In this document: piece after piece, positions 54,181 through 64,000 of the stretch | How positions within the stretch are numbered: position 1 is the first letter of the stretch | Layout: every line of letters begins with the position of its first letter | NCBI RefSeq assembly: GCF_902635505.1 | Contig: NC_045426.1 | Location: 670,563,087 to 670,627,086 of the forward strand | DNA: 64,000 nucleotides | DNA from: Sarcophilus harrisii | Lineage: Eukaryota; Chordata; Mammalia; Dasyuromorphia; Dasyuridae | Direction of reading: 5' to 3' | Translations under genes and position numbers: made by a program | Notes under the pieces: generated by a model | The model's database searches: none | The model's input: the letters and a program-made list of their open reading frames with translations, nothing else | What the model was told of the DNA's origin: nothing

Positions 54181-54209
54181 AATAGAAAAAATAATAATAC
54201 ATAATATTT

Positions 54210-54450
54210 ATACAGTTGATGAAAATCTTTCCAGGTTTTTCTGAGAGCATCTCACTCATTTCTTATAGCACAATAGTATTACATCATAAGGTATGTGCAT
54301 TACACGAAGCACTTTACAATTATTACTCATTTGATTCTCACAATAATCCTAGAAGGTAGTTACTATTTTTCTCCTCACTTTACAGATGAGGAAACTGAGA
54401 CAGACCGAAGTTAGATGATTTGCTGACTCAGGTCTTCCTGACTCTTAGGT
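54210..54450 (-). mobile_element. Old L1 piece and MIR
   Basis: 54210-54290: AAATCTTTCCAGGTTTTTCT, TTCTTATAGCACAATAGTAT. 54291-54450: AAGCACTTTACAATTATTAC, TTTACAGATGAGGAAACTGA. Confidence 0.7.
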
Positions 54451-54659
54451 GCCTGAGGGAGGTCATATCGGAACTCATATTTTCCTGATTCAAGGCTCAG
54501 CTTTGGCCACTTGGGTGTATCTATTTTACCATGGGGATTTTTCATTAAAAAAACAAAACAAAACAAAAAAACAGCAACAACAATAATAACCTCATTCTAG
54601 TCATTTTTCAGATAACTCACCAGTCAGTTGATAAAGAAATTCCAAGGCCAGGGCAAGAA

Positions 54660-54890
54660 ACTCACTCGTTATTGTCTGGTTATTTCATAACAAAACTTGT
54701 AAAGCCTCTAGGAGACCTAGTCTAGGAAGACAATGAGCTTTGTTTGTTACAGGCAAGGTTAGTTTCTGTGGGAACTGGGATAGTTTCTGCCCTTTGATTC
54801 CATTCCTGCTAGATAGCACTCCGTGATCTGCAACTGTTTCCAAATATGACAGGAACCTCCAAGAACTGGGGCAAGAGTTAATGAAAGTCC
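54660..54890 (-). repeat. Unclassified repeat, family R2
   Basis: On the minus strand: GGCAGAAACTATCCCAGTTC, CCTTGCCTGTAACAAACAAA, GCTCATTGTCTTCCTAGACT. A + strand copy lies at 56405-56615, so the two form an inverted pair about 1.5 kb apart. It may be LTR- or MITE-derived; no protein is recognised. 54890-55395 is otherwise unassigned. Confidence 0.55.
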
Positions 54891-55399
54891 AACACACATT
54901 ATGGGACTTTCATTATCTAAGGATTACTTCTGAAACTTTTGTGACTTTCCCTAAGCCTCTAGACCTGACAGGGTTGGGTTGAAATTAGGAAATAGGACAT
55001 TCAACCTGAATAGAACATTTCAGATCCTTTGGTCCAAAACCCCTGTTTATGGGAAACTGAGGTGCAGAGGAGATAAGGTATCCACCTCAGACTGATTCAT
55101 GCTAGAGCTATCTTTTTTGTTAAATGGTCTAGACTTTAGATATTTATCACATATTTATGGGAAAATCTCAATGTCTTTCACTCTTCGTAAAATATATTGA
55201 GAATAAAGTTCCATGCATAAGTATATAATCCAATTTACAATAAGAAATTTATAATCAAAAGTTGAAAATTATAATAAAAGTTATTTGAATTCAAAAATAT
55301 GGATATAGAAATTTAGAGTCAGAGAGATAAGCCAAGTTCCTTCCCCATTTGAGGGTGGAGATTTTCTCATTTATAAAATTAAGGATTAGAGTGGATGAT

Positions 55400-55825
55400 T
55401 TTTTTTAAGTTAGTATTTTATTTTCCCTTAGTTACATGTAAAAAATTTTAAACATTCATTTTTACAAATTTGAGTTCCAGATTCCCTCCTTTTCTCCATC
55501 ATTGAGGATGCAAGCAATAGCTTATAAATGTGTAATCATACAAAAACATTTCCATAATTGTCATGTTATGAAAGAAAACATAGGCTCCTCAAAAAAGTAT
55601 GCTTTAATCAGCATTCAGATTTTTTCTGAGTATGGATGGCATTTCCCATCATAAATCCTTCCTCTGGATCATTGTATTGCTGAGAATAGTTGTGTCATTC
55701 ACAACTGATCATCTTCCAATATTGCTGTTACTTTATACATTTCACTTTGTATCAGCTCATGGAAATCTTTCCAGGCTTTTCTGAGAGTATCCCACTCATT
55801 TCTTATAGCACAATAAATAGTATTA
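55400..55825 (-). mobile_element. Old L1 3' end
   Basis: TAGTATTTTATTTTCCCTTA, GGATGGCATTTCCCATCATA, GTATTGCTGAGAATAGTTGT, GGAAATCTTTCCAGGCTTTT. The stretch 55826-56400 after it is unassigned. Confidence 0.8.
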
Positions 55826-56404
55826 CATCTTAATATATGTACATGGATTGGAAGGTTTTTAAAGCTTCTTCCAACTATGCCATTTTTTGGACTGTAACTT
55901 CTGTGTGACAGATACTTTCATACAAGTGGTGATTATAAATGTTGGGCAACCAGCTATCTGGGATAAAAAAAAGTACAGATGACACACTTTTAAGTTAATC
56001 CATATTATTAACATTTTATTACTTTCTTTACTGATTACTTTATTTATAGACCTGTGATCAATAAAACAAAACAAAAAATCCTGATTTATAGTTTTTGTTG
56101 ATTTCCAAGGTATAAATATTAATCTTCAAAATTTAACCATGGGTTCTAGGCAATGGTTCAACCTAGCTCCTGTATCTTCATGTTATCAAATAATATGAAG
56201 GTCCCAGGTACATTTTAGGAGATTCCACATATCTTTGATTCATTCCCCAATCCAGACAATTTTGGGAATATCATTATCTGGCATCGCTCACTGTACTTCC
56301 ATTAACTTCTCTTGCAAACTCATGGTGGATGAACTTCAAGGAATTAATAGGTTTATTTACAGAGCAGAAAACCAAGAAGCTCACGCCAGAGCTCTTGAAA
56401 AATA

Positions 56405-56615
56405 AGGACTCCTATCTGCTGGTAATATTTGAAAATACTTGTAGGCTATGGTATGTACTCTGTACAGCAACAGTGGAATCTCAGGGCAGAAAGTATTCCA
56501 GTTCCCACAGACTGACCTTGCTTGTAACAAAAAAAAAAAGCTCATTGTCTCCAGTCACACTAGGCAATCTAGAGGTTTCCCAGAATTTGCTGTGGATGAT
56601 AAGATCCAGCATTTG
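56405..56615 (+). repeat. Unclassified repeat, family R2, direct copy
   Basis: GGCAGAAAGTATTCCAGTTC, CCTTGCTTGTAACAAAAAAA, GCTCATTGTCTCCAGTCACA correspond to the inverted copy at 54660-54890. Followed by a MIR piece at 56630-56750 (-). Confidence 0.55.
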
Positions 56616-56894
56616 AACTTTAAAGTTCACAAAGTTCTTTAATAGTATTATTTTATTTGATCTTCCCACTTATATCCCCATTTTATAGGTGACAGAAGTG
56701 AGATTAAGAGAGATTCAGTGTAACTCTTTCAGACCCCAGAGTCCTACATTCTCTCCACTCCAAGACCTGTTTGTCACACAAGTAGCTTGAAAGTGAGTTC
56801 CACACCCTGTGGCAGTCTTAGAATATCTGCAAGTTTGGACCCTGGATTTATTTAGTGATTGACAAGAAAACAGGAATGAGATATTATTTTAAAT

Positions 56895-57500
56895 TGAAAT
56901 ACTCCAATTCTGATGGATATGGCTCTTTTCAACAGCAAAGTGAGTTCCAATGGTCTTGTGAAAGAGAGAGCCATCTGCACTCAGAGAGAGAGGGCTGTGG
57001 GAACTGAGTTTGGATCACAACATAGTATTTTCAATTTTTTTGTTGTTCTTTATTTGCTTTTTGTTTCTTTCTTATTTTTCCCCCTTTTTGATCTGATTTT
57101 TCTTATACAGCATGATAATTGTGGAAATGTGTATAGAAGAATTGCCCATGTTTAACACATATTGGATTACTTGACATCTAAGGGAGAAATTGGGGGAAGG
57201 GAGGGAAAAAAAATTGGAACAAAGGTTTTGCAGGGATAAATGGTGAAAATTATTTATGTATATATCTTGAAAATAAAAAAAGCTTTTTAAAAAATGAAAT
57301 AACCTTCCAAAAAATAAAAATGAAATACCCAAAGTTAAGCAGATAAGCCAAAAGGCCAAAGACAGAAATAAAAGTCCTATATCCCCTCCAAAGTATTCAT
57401 AGAAGCATTTTGGGAGTAGTTAAGAAAACACGGTTTGAGCCCACCAACTGGGAAATGGCTAAATGAACTGCCGTACATGAAGCTAATGGAATATTACAAC
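56895..57500 (+). mobile_element. L1 3' end and an older L1 piece
   Basis: 56895-57290: GATGGATATGGCTCTTTTCA, CATCTGCACTCAGAGAGAGA, TGAAAATAAAAAAAGCTTTT. 57380-57500: CCAACTGGGAAATGGCTAAA, GCTAATGGAATATTACA. Confidence 0.8.
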
Positions 57501-58035
57501 AGATTCCCAGAGGCCTGTGAAGTTTCAGCCATTTATAGGTTGGATTTTCAGCAGGTATTTCAAAACCTCAAATAGTGGCTCTTCCTGAGGCTTTTGGGGG
57601 ATCTACCAGGTGGCTCCCCAAGGCTGCTCATTGTTATCTCTGCCCCTATTGATTACTTCTCTGTCCTGGGCATTGAATGAGTATTGTCCTTTCCACAGAT
57701 AGCTCCTGATATCCTCTGCTGCAATGCTAAGCTGGTGAAGTCCCTGCTGATAAGGTCCCAGGAGTGAAATTCCTCTGGGAAAGACTAGTCTCTTGGCTGA
57801 GTATATGTGTGTGTTTTGGGGAAGGATGTGGGGGATACTCGGGACTCTCTTGGGAGATTTCTGTCTTTGTTGCATTAAACTTAGATTCACCAGCAACTAT
57901 TGCAGCACAGCAAGCATTAGGTGATGAGGGTCTGGATCACAGGGGAGCTGAGGGAGAAATGGAGGGGAAGAACATACAAAAGATTTTTCAAATTCAGATC
58001 AACATTCTAGATTTCTCCCTTATACTTTATGGTTC
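57501..58035. other. Unassigned stretch
   Basis: No gene or named repeat. Two overlapping opposite frames of 94-97 codons (57603-57896 and 57764-58048) show no recognisable protein. Confidence 0.4.
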
Positions 58036-58039
58036 TGCT

Positions 58040-58170
58040 ATCTCATAGAGCACAATGGATAAAGTATTAGACCTAGAATCAGAAAAATCTAAATTCAAAT
58101 TATGTTTATTAACTGTATGACCCTGACTATTCTAAGTCTCAGTTTCTTTATGGAAAAAGGGTTAATAATG
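58040..58170 (+). mobile_element. Diverged SINE
   Basis: AGAGCACAATGGATAAAGTA head, AATCTAAATTCAAATTATGT, CTAAGTCTCAGTTTCTTTAT. Confidence 0.65.
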
Positions 58171-58500
58171 GCCCCCTGAAAGGCAGGTTAAGTTCCCTGT
58201 TCCCTGTCCCCTATCCCCGGCATCAATTCAAGGTCTGCCTGAAGTTTATCCTTCCCTTCCCTTACTTCCTTCACCCACTTTCACCCTTTCTCTCCTTTAC
58301 TTCCCTCACCTCATCTGATCAATCCTTGAGGATCCTTGGGGGAGGGAGTAGGGAGTATAAGGGAGGAGAAACAAAGTCCACCCAGGTGACTAATGCATTT
58401 GGAAATCCTGAACCATGGGTAATACCTGGGTACCTCTAATTTTCAGGAAGGAGGGAAAAAAAGAGTCAGCTTAACCAAATACATAAGTTGACACATTCTA

Positions 58501-58667
58501 AGAACATTCCACTTACTACAGGATTGCTCTCTGTGAAAATGAATCTAGTCTCAACACTCAGAGGACAAAATACTATGGCTGGGGATACCCTGAGAACATT
58601 CCGATTATTACAGTTTTGCTCTCTGTGGAAATGCATCTAGTTTCAGAACAGTCAGAAGATAAAATAC
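58501..58667. repeat. Imperfect tandem duplication, 92-bp spacing
   Basis: AGAACATTCC at 58501 and 58593 each start a block with ATTGCTCTCTGTG or TTTGCTCTCTGTG, ATGAATCTAGT or ATGCATCTAGT, and an AAAATAC end. The surrounding 58180-58790 is unassigned; such doublets occur in LTR U3 regions, but I cannot show that here. Confidence 0.8.
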
Positions 58668-58969
58668 GTGTCACTTGTTCCACAATATTTAATAACATTT
58701 CTGCTGCCCCAACCTTCGTCTTTGTAAAAGCTAATTTTGTTTGAGAAAACTTGGATCTCCCATCTTGGTCAGTGTAAACTGAGGCATATATACTAGTCTA
58801 TTTTCTAAGGTTACTGTTAGGATAAAATGAAATAATTATGTAAAAGTGCTTTGAAAAACTTAAAGGGCTGTATAAATACCATCTAATTTTATTATGGCCT
58901 TTATCCTCCTAGTGGCAAGGTCGGTGGACTGGAATACATTGTCCCTCTCATTGTTTAACTCATAATTAG

Positions 58970-59730
58970 TCAATCAACAAGTGTTTATTAAGCTAGCCAT
59001 TGTGCAAAGCACAGGAGAGAAAATTCCTTCAAGGAATTCACTGTTTAATGAAAGACAACATGCAAACAATTACGTTCAAACCAGGTATTGACCCATTAAA
59101 TAGGAAATTATCTTGATGGAAGGCCTTAGTGATAAAGGCAGATCACGAAAGACTTCTTACAGAAGGTAAAATTTTAGCAGAGACTTCAAGGGAGTCAGGA
59201 AAGCCAGAGATAAGAAACAAGAGGATTCTGGGAATGAAAAACAGATTGTAAAAACATCTGGAGTTAGTGGACAGAGAATCTTGTGCAAGGAAAACCAGAG
59301 AACCAGTGCAATGAGATCACAGAGGATGTGGGAAACAAGTAAAGTGTAAGAAGGCTGGAAAGGTAGGATGCCTGAGTATGAAGGACTTTAAAAGCTGGAC
59401 AGAGGATTGTACATTTGATCCTGGAGGTAATAGGGAACCTCTGGAGTTTGGTGGAGGGAGAAGACAGAGGGGAAGAGAAAGGTGACATGATCAAACCTGC
59501 ATTATAGAAAAATCATTTTGATAGCTAGGAAGAAGATAGACTGGGGAGGGGAAGAGTTTAAAGCATACAGACCCGCCAACAGCTATTGCAGTGAGATGGG
59601 GACCTAGACCCTGGTGGTAGGAAAGGAAATAAAGGATTTTTCAAATTCAAATCAACAGGACTTGGCAACAGATTGGATATGAGGGAGTGGGTTGGGAAGA
59701 GAGTAAACATTCAAAGATGATGTCTAGATC
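58970..59730 (-). mobile_element. L2 LINE 3' half
   Basis: A continuous reversed L2: CAACAAGTGTTTATTAAGCT (3' tail), AGACAACATGCAAACAATTA, GAAGGACTTTAAAAGCTGGA, GATCCTGGAGGTAATAGGGA, ACATGATCAAACCTGCATTA. It is the best collinear L2 3' half in the window. Confidence 0.8.
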
Positions 59731-59812
59731 GTGAGGGTGGCCTGGGAGATGATGGGACCCTCAATTGTTTTCTCTTCTCTTGATGTCACTGGTGGGTCAG
59801 AACAGATTTACT

Positions 59813-60174
59813 ATTTTTTTTTAATAGCTTTTTATTTACAAGTTATATGCACGGGTAATTTTACAGCATTGACAATTGCCAAACTTTTTGTTCTAATTTT
59901 TCCCCTCCTTCCCCCCCCCCGCCCAGATGGCAGGATGACCAATACATGTTAAATATATTAAAGTATAAATTAAATACAAAATAAGTATGCATGTCCAAAC
60001 CATTATTTTGCTGTATAAAAAGAATTGGACTCTGAAATATTGTACAATTAACCTGTGAAGGAAATAAAAAAAAATGCAGGCGGGCAAAAATAGAGGGATT
60101 GGGAATTCAATGTAATGGTTCTTAGTCATCTCCCAGAGTTCTTTCGCTGGGTATAGCTGCTTCAGTTCATTAAG
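59813..60174 (-). mobile_element. L1 3' end
   Basis: TTTTTAATAGCTTTTTATTT, CCCAGATGGCAGGATGACCA, TCCCAGAGTTCTTTCGCTGG. CAGATTTACT at 59803-59812 and 60177-60186 is the likely target duplication. Confidence 0.88.
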
Positions 60175-60227
60175 AGCAGATTTACTTTCTCTGGGGCCCA
60201 AGCTTGGCCATCATGGTGTTCAGTTGA

Positions 60228-60388
60228 CTTTTATTTTATTTTTTATTTTTTGCTAAGGCAATTGGGGTTAAGTGACTTGCCCAGGGTCAAAAAGCTAGGA
60301 AGTGTTAAATGTCTGAGTTCACATTTGAACTCAGGTCCTCCTGACTTCAGGGCTGGTGCTCTCTCCACTGCACCACCTAGCTGTCCCT
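60228..60388 (-). mobile_element. tRNA-derived SINE, well preserved
   Basis: GCTAAGGCAATTGGGGTTAA, GACTTGCCCAGGGTCAAAAA, CTTCAGGGCTGGTGCTCTCT, CACCACCTAGCTGTCCC. A short L2 piece (-) lies at 60580-60680. Confidence 0.9.
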
Positions 60389-60842
60389 AGTTGCCTTTAA
60401 TTTCAGTTTTCCATATATAACATTGTCTTTGTATATATTCTTTTTTTCTCTGGTTACTTCTAAGTTTGTACCATCAATTTGTATAATAAGTCATCTTGTG
60501 CTACTCTGGATACCTCATATTTATTTCATACAATAAAACTCCATTACAATTCTATGTCATATTTTATTTTTAGGGAAAGAAAATGAGTTTTATCTGGGGC
60601 TTGTTGAATTTAAAGATGTCCACAGGACATCCAATTGGAGATGTCCAATAGGCCGTTAGCCTCACGGCCAGTGGTTGGAAACCCACTGCCTTTCTCATGT
60701 TTAATTCAATAATGCCAGAGTGGGTCAGGTGGATGCCATACTCCTACCTCTCAACTTGCCCAACATCTTGGTGTTATATCTCCTTCCCATACCAGTATGG
60801 GACCAGGGAAGGGGAACATCCAGCCTGAGGGTCACATAAGAC

Positions 60843-61044
60843 CAGTGGTTCTCAAAGTATGGTCTAGTGAATCCTGGGGATCTCTGAAACCGTTTTAGAG
60901 GGTCTAAAAATTCAAAAATAGTTTTTATTTCCAATGTGATAAATGTCTATAAATATAATCCAGATAAACAAAAATGCTTTGGAGAGATCCTCAATAATTT
61001 TTAATAGGATAAAGATACTGAAAACAAAAGTTTGAGAATCACTG
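60843..61044. mobile_element. hAT (Charlie-like) MITE with perfect 8-bp target duplication
   Basis: Starts CAGTGGTTCTCAAA and ends TTTGAGAATCACTG, an inverted repeat with one mismatch in 14. CATAAGAC flanks it on both sides (60835-60842 and 61045-61052), the 8-bp duplication typical of hAT transposition. 202 bp, no transposase. Confidence 0.93.
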
Positions 61045-61434
61045 CATAAGACCCTCAAAATCATCTAAGGCAACCACTGGTGATGAGGAGCCAAAAGCTA
61101 AGTACCACAATCTCCCACTGTGTGACTTTTCTAAGTTGATAATTTTATATGGCCAGAGAATGATGTTATAAATATCCAAAAGGCCCTTGGCAGGGAAAAA
61201 AAAAAAAAAGGTTCCCTCTTCCAGTTCTAGAGGGTCAGCAGAAGCCTTTAATCCTCCAAACTTAAATCATCTACAATTCTTGTGAGGTCAACTAGGGAGG
61301 GTTATTGAAATTATCCTGGGCTGCTTCTCTTAATATCCAGGGTAGAAGGACTGACTGGAGGAAAGTCAAGAGAGAAAAAATTTCTATAGTTCTTGCTACA
61401 GTTCTTTGGGCTATTCCTCAGTGTAAAATTGTGT

Positions 61435-61790
61435 TTTAAGGGTTCTCCCAGCTATCAAAGGTCCCCATCCCACTCCAACATTCTATGTTGTAAGAGCCCT
61501 CCCAGTTCTGACATTCTGGGTTCTAAGGGCCCTCCCAGCTCTGACATCTTGGGCTCTAAGGGCCCTCCCAGTTCTGACATTCTGGGTTCTAAGGCCCTCC
61601 CAGCTCTGACTTCCTGGATTCTAAGGGCCCTCCCAAGTCTGACATTCTGGGTTCTAAGGGTTTTCTCAGCTCTGACATCCTGAGTTCTAAAGCCTCCCCA
61701 GCTCTGACATCCTATTTTCTAAAGTCCTTCCCTCTGACATTCTGTGTTTTAAGCACCCTCCCTCTTCTGACCTCCTATTTTCTGAAGGAC
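61435..61790 (+). repeat. 33-bp SINE-tail minisatellite, about 10 copies
   Basis: Repeats of TTCTAAGGGCCCTCCCAG plus a CTGACATTCTGGG-type half, degenerating at both ends. No complete SINE body is attached on the left. The open 96-codon frame is a by-product of the period. Confidence 0.92.
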
Positions 61791-63070
61791 TTCCTGACTC
61801 CAAATTTGCAGCTGATTCCAATCTGAGTGTGGCTTCCCTCCTTCTGCATTTCTAAGCTTTGGGGTACCTCTAAATGTACAGTCCAGTAAAGCAGAGGAGT
61901 CCTGGCTGTCTCCCATTTTATCTCTTTTTGGACCATGTGGGTTGACATGCTGAAATACCACTGCCTAATTATGGAGTTGACAAACCCACTGATGACTAGC
62001 AGCTGTGGCAGAGAATTTTCTGTTCCCTGCCAGGACCTGGGCCTTTCTGACTTTGAGAACCAAAGAGACCCCTACTAGGAGGCTAATGGAGATGCATCCC
62101 ATGGAATGATGTCCCAGTTGACCATGGCAATGAAGGGACCTTTGCTTCCCATGCTGTATACATTAGGGCTGCTTCCTTTTTGCTGATGGCAAATATATTA
62201 TAGTTTCCTCTGCTGCTATTTATAATTCACTTTTCCAAAGCATTCTAAAGCTTACTAAGCCTCTTACTCATTTGCTTTCTGTTGATGTTCATTCTCTCCC
62301 AGTATAGGTTGGTTTGGTATTATCACTGCCATTTTAAAGATGAAGAACATGAGAAACATAGAAAAGGAGAAGTGTTTTACCAAGTCACACTGTTTCTGGG
62401 CACAATCTAGGACTCAAACTATTGTTTTTTGATTCTAAAGCTAGGATGTTTTTCAATACTTGTCTCTGTCATAGGGAGCATCTGAAATGTAATAACAGTA
62501 ATGAGAGAGACAGCATGAAGGAAAGGTTCAATTACTGTCTACTGGTTCTAGGACCCAGGGCAAGTAACTTAATAGGTCAGTTTGGGGCAATTCTCTAAGA
62601 CTATAAAATGTAGATCATCCAGTTTGTACTGGGAGAAGTAAATCTCCTCCCTAGGGGCTTCCTACAATGATGAAACTATAAATCTAGAAACTCCCACTCA
62701 AAAAAAGAAAGCAAACAAATAAACCACCCTTGGATTTCTATAATGTTCCTAAAGTTCTTCACATGTATTCTCTCATTTGATCTGAATGTTTAAATTACAA
62801 GAGGTCAGTGGGTAAAGAACAAGTCAAAAAGAGTTGGATTGAAGTCTTTCTTCTTACCTGGACTGTCTGTAAGTCATTTACATTTGCTGTGACTGAAAAA
62901 TGTTTTTTTTAGTGAACAGCTAAAAAAAAATCCGAATTGCGTAATAACTGGACCAATAGTTTATTCAAAAAAATTTTTTCAGTAATAAGTTTTTTTCAAA
63001 TAAAATTGTCAGAGCAAAGACAAAGGAATGCTCCAATGACATTCATGTGGATTGGTTTAGATTTAAAAGA
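61791..63070. other. Mostly unassigned, one MIR
   Basis: 62310-62455 is a reversed MIR (CATTTTAAAGATGAAGAACA, ACCAAGTCACACTGTTTCTG). I see nothing I can name in the rest. Confidence 0.45.
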
Positions 63071-63074
63071 AGCT

Positions 63075-63745
63075 TTTATCATCAATTCTGATGGACGTGG
63101 CTCTTTTCAATAGCTAGGTGATTCAGTCCAGTTTCAATAGTCTTGTGATAAAGAGAGCCATCTCTTCATCAGCCCAGAGAGAGTATTGTGGGAACTGAGT
63201 GTAAATCACAACATAGTACTTTTTTTATTTTTTATGTTATTGTTTGCTTGCATTTTGTTTTTTCTCACTTTTTCCCTTTTTGATCTGATTTTTCTTAAGC
63301 AGCATGATAATTTCAGAAATATATATAGAAGAATCATACATATTTAACATATATTGGATTACTTGCTGTCTAGGGGAGGAAGAGGAGAAAAGGGATGGCA
63401 AAATTTGTAACACGAGGTTTTTCAAGGATGAATGTTGAAAATTATGCATATGATTTTATTTTCTTATTCATTTTCTTTCCTTTTTGATCTGATTTTTCTT
63501 GTACAACAAGAGAATTATATAAATATGATTACACATATTGGATTTAACATATTTTAACATATATAACATATATTGGATTGCTTGCCATCTAGGGGAGTAG
63601 ATGAGGGGAAGGAGGGGAAAATCTGAAACACAAGCTATGCAAGGGTCAATGCTGAAAAATTATCCATGCATATATTTTGAAAATAAAAAGCTTTAAAAAA
63701 AGAAAAAGAAAATTATGCATGTTTTGAAAATAAACTGCTTTTAAA
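63075..63745 (+). mobile_element. L1 3' UTR with a second L1 inserted
   Basis: The outer L1 is 63075-63449 and 63708-63745. The inner L1 3' end (63450-63707) ends in AAAATAAAAAGCTTTAAAAA and is flanked by GAAAATTATGCAT at 63437-63449 and 63708-63720. Confidence 0.9.
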
Positions 63746-63869
63746 ATTTTTAAGAAACACAAGTCTCAAGGAACTTGAAAAAATTAAGTAAAATATTAAA
63801 GTTCAAGTTAAAAAAATATTAACTGTGAATGTATTTTTAGCTTTCTGAAGGAGTCACAAAAACCTGAAC

Positions 63870-64000
63870 CTTTAAAGATTAATGCACAAAAATATTTGTG
63901 GCAGCCCTTTCCATAAAAGCTAGAAACTGGAAATTGAATGGATGCCCATCAATTGGAGAATGGCTGAGTAAATTGTAGTATATAAATGTTATGGAATATT
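63870..64000 (+). mobile_element. L1 ORF2 end, running off the window
   Basis: TTTGTGGCAGCCCTTTCCAT, GGATGCCCATCAATTGGAGA, ATGTTATGGAATATT; it continues past 64000. Confidence 0.85.

Noticed and set aside
56329-56616. 95-codon frame as a small gene
   Set aside because: Overlaps repeat R2, which has a second copy at 54660-54890, and shows no recognisable domain.
1-64000. A previously undescribed defence or biosynthetic system
   Set aside because: The window is a eukaryotic intergenic region with one gene. No gene cluster, operon or enzyme set is present, so I do not claim one.

Overview
The window is noncoding-rich mammalian DNA, almost certainly from a marsupial. The evidence is the repeat content: tRNA-derived SINEs of the WSINE/SINE1 type, SINEs with a BovB/RTE-type 3' tail, a young L1 lineage whose 3' UTR I associate with marsupials, and many old L2, MIR/CORE-SINE and hAT remnants. 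I cannot settle the species; an Australian marsupial is plausible. Repeat family names are from memory of consensus sequences and were not searched.

One protein gene is clearly supported: MISP (mitotic spindle positioning, an actin-bundling cortical protein), on the + strand. Its coding exons lie at 12673-15088, 16091-16221, 16478-16516 and 18285-18374, giving 891 residues. All three introns have GT-AG ends and matching phases. The protein keeps the N-terminus, several central blocks and the C-terminus of mammalian MISP. It also carries seven tandem copies of a 17-residue tryptophan-rich unit that I do not recall in human MISP. A 5' noncoding exon was not found. The 3' UTR holds an old L1 fragment. 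Neither PALM nor PTBP1, the human neighbours, is visible.

Layout. 0-12.4 kb: repeats, including an L2 (about 4975-8004) split by one SINE and two L1s, with a third L1 at its end. 12.5-18.4 kb: MISP. 18.6-29 kb: L1s, three arrays of a 33-bp SINE-tail minisatellite, a CpG-rich patch split by a young L1, and an AT-rich satellite-like array (26951-27530). 29-38 kb: mostly old repeats and unassigned sequence. 38.1-39 kb: a second CpG-rich patch with a CCAAT box and a CTCF-like site. 39.2-44.2 kb: two stacks of nested transposons. 44-64 kb: repeats, a probable fossil LTR (about 50041-50873), a consensus-matching CTCF motif (52516), a hAT element with perfect 8-bp target duplications (60843-61044), and a fifth 33-bp array (61435-61790).

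I found no tRNA or rRNA gene, CRISPR array or operon. The most interesting features are the lineage-expanded MISP repeat, the recurrent 33-bp arrays grown from SINE tails, the two candidate CTCF sites in divergent orientation, the two CpG patches, and the nested insertions whose target duplications allow relative dating.
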